Notes under the pieces: generated by a model
The model's input: the letters and a program-made list of their open reading frames with translations, nothing else
Told to the model about the DNA's origin: nothing
The model's database searches: none
Source: DASUFF01 sp036274695
Lineage (GTDB): Bacteria > UBA10199 > JACPAL01 > GCA-016699445
Assembly (NCBI GenBank): GCA_036274695.1
Contig: DASUFF010000033.1
Span: 1 to 14,542, forward strand
Length of the DNA: 14,542 bases
Reading direction: 5' to 3'
Made by a program: the position numbers and the translations under genes
Part shown: in pieces, positions 13,837-14,542 of the stretch
Layout: the number at the start of each line of letters is the position of its first letter
Position numbering within the stretch: position 1 is the first letter of the stretch

Positions 13837-14542
13837 GGAGTTTCTCCCCCATGCCTACTTTATCGCCGACATTATAGAGAATCTTTTTCACAATGCCATC
13901 TTTTGGTGCGTCGATGGTGTGCTCCATCTTCATGGCCTCGATGACGACCAAGGCCTCGCCCGCTCCGACCTTTTGCCCCTCTTTCACCAGGACCTTGCGG
14001 ACCGTACCCGGCATGGGTGCGGTGGCATCCCCCCCGCCCGCGGCGCCGTGGGCGCGATGAGCGGCCAGGAACTCCTTCTTCCGCTCGGCCATGACGGCCC
14101 GGCGTTGGGCGTCCCCGTCGGTTTTCTCGCCTTCGGCAATCCTCCAATGATTGGCCGCGTTCCAGGGAGAGAACGGGTCTTCCGGCTCGGATTCGCCGGG
14201 CAGCCAGTCTTTAAAATACCTTTCGATAACGCTTGTTTCCGTGCGTCCGTCCACGAAGGTGGGATGGCGGAGGAGGTCGGTTAAGAACGGGATGTTCGTC
14301 TTCACGCCGGCGATCTCGTACTCCGCCAGGGCCGTGAGCATCTTCATCGTGGCCAGGGCGCGCGTCGGGGCGTGGACGATGAGTTTGGCCAGCATCGGGT
14401 CGTACTCCATCGGAATCGTCCAGCCTTCGTAGATGCCGGTGTCGACGCGGACGCCTTCGCCCCGAGGCTCCCGCAGGCGCTTGATGGTGCCGATGGAGGG
14501 CAGGAAGTTGTTTTCGGGGTCTTCGGCGTAGATGCGGGCTTC
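13823..14542 (-). CDS. Biotin-dependent acyl-CoA carboxylase alpha subunit, C-terminal part (probably methylcrotonyl-CoA carboxylase)
   Basis: Only the last 239 residues are in the window; the gene continues past 14542. The visible part starts in the biotin carboxylase C-terminal domain (EARIYAEDPENNFLPSIG, then RVDTGIYEG, EYDPMLAKLIV and GVKTNIPFL), passes through a linker rich in charged residues, and ends with a biotin carboxyl carrier domain: APMPGTV, then EAMKMEHT with the biotinylated lysine at residue 205 of the fragment (codon 13928-13930), 35 residues from the end. The alpha subunit carboxylates biotin with ATP and bicarbonate; a separate beta subunit, not in the window, transfers CO2 to the acyl-CoA. 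The overlapping HMG-CoA lyase gene suggests 3-methylcrotonyl-CoA as substrate (MccA/LiuD type). Propionyl- or acetyl-CoA carboxylase cannot be excluded from this fragment. Confidence 0.93.
   Translation of the reverse strand, partial: EARIYAEDPENNFLPSIGTIKRLREPRGEGVRVDTGIYEGWTIPMEYDPMLAKLIVHAPTRALATMKMLTALAEYEIAGVKTNIPFLTDLLRHPTFVDGRTETSVIERYFKDWLPGESEPEDPFSPWNAANHWRIAEGEKTDGDAQRRAVMAERKKEFLAAHRAHGAAGGGDATAPMPGTVRKVLVKEGQKVGAGEALVVIEAMKMEHTIDAPKDGIVKKILYNVGDKVGMGEKLLELS
13844..13850 (-). promoter_or_regulatory. Shine-Dalgarno sequence for HMG-CoA lyase (GGGGGAG)
   Basis: GGGGGAG on the minus strand lies 7 nt before the TTG start of the lyase and inside the last codons of the carboxylase gene. 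It decides the non-ATG start; an ATG lies just ahead of it, but in the carboxylase frame. Confidence 0.65.

Noticed and set aside
1..14542. Mobile elements, CRISPR arrays, tRNA/rRNA genes, phage or toxin-antitoxin modules
   Set aside because: No repeat-spacer pattern, transposase or integrase motif, cloverleaf-like sequence or small paired genes were seen, and intergenic gaps are all under about 100 nt.

Overview
The window is GC-rich (around 60% by eye), densely packed coding DNA, most likely the chromosome of an aerobic Gram-negative bacterium. The envelope genes support this: a lipoprotein-type signal peptide, a class A penicillin-binding protein of the PBP1C type, and a membrane-anchored bacterial alpha-2-macroglobulin. 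A deltaproteobacterial or related environmental lineage would fit, but nothing here fixes the taxonomy. I saw no mobile element, CRISPR array, tRNA or rRNA.

Layout. At the left edge is a minus-strand gene cut by the window (1-366), not recognised. Divergent from it is a plus-strand alpha/beta-hydrolase with a lipoprotein signal (447-1367). Everything to the right is on the minus strand, so it reads from 14542 down to 1374: the C-terminal part of a biotin-dependent acyl-CoA carboxylase alpha subunit (13823-14542), hydroxymethylglutaryl-CoA lyase (12940-13836), a 1850-residue alpha-2-macroglobulin with an intact thioester motif (7391-12943), PBP1C (5071-7410), two different pirins (4194-5054 and 3499-4197), and two distant tandem paralogues of a family I do not recognise (2530-3450 and 1374-2429).

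The first six of these genes form a tight chain. The junctions are a 14-nt overlap, an ATGA overlap, a 20-nt overlap, a 16-nt gap and another ATGA overlap. This implies co-transcription and translational coupling. Carboxylase plus HMG-CoA lyase points to the end of leucine catabolism (3-methylcrotonyl-CoA to acetyl-CoA and acetoacetate). Alpha-2-macroglobulin plus PBP1C is the known envelope-protection pair, in which a protease trap is coupled to peptidoglycan repair. Joining the two modules, followed by pirins, is unusual.

The most novel part is the tandem paralogue pair. Both proteins carry a GAPAR-x-VGD block, an FFG/RFC block and an LHDxxHG block. Each gene is preceded by the same 12-nt sequence (AAAAAGTTGTCC on the plus strand), 23-24 nt from its start codon and flanked by short inverted repeats that differ in sequence but still pair. 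A perfect 26-nt hairpin separates the two genes.
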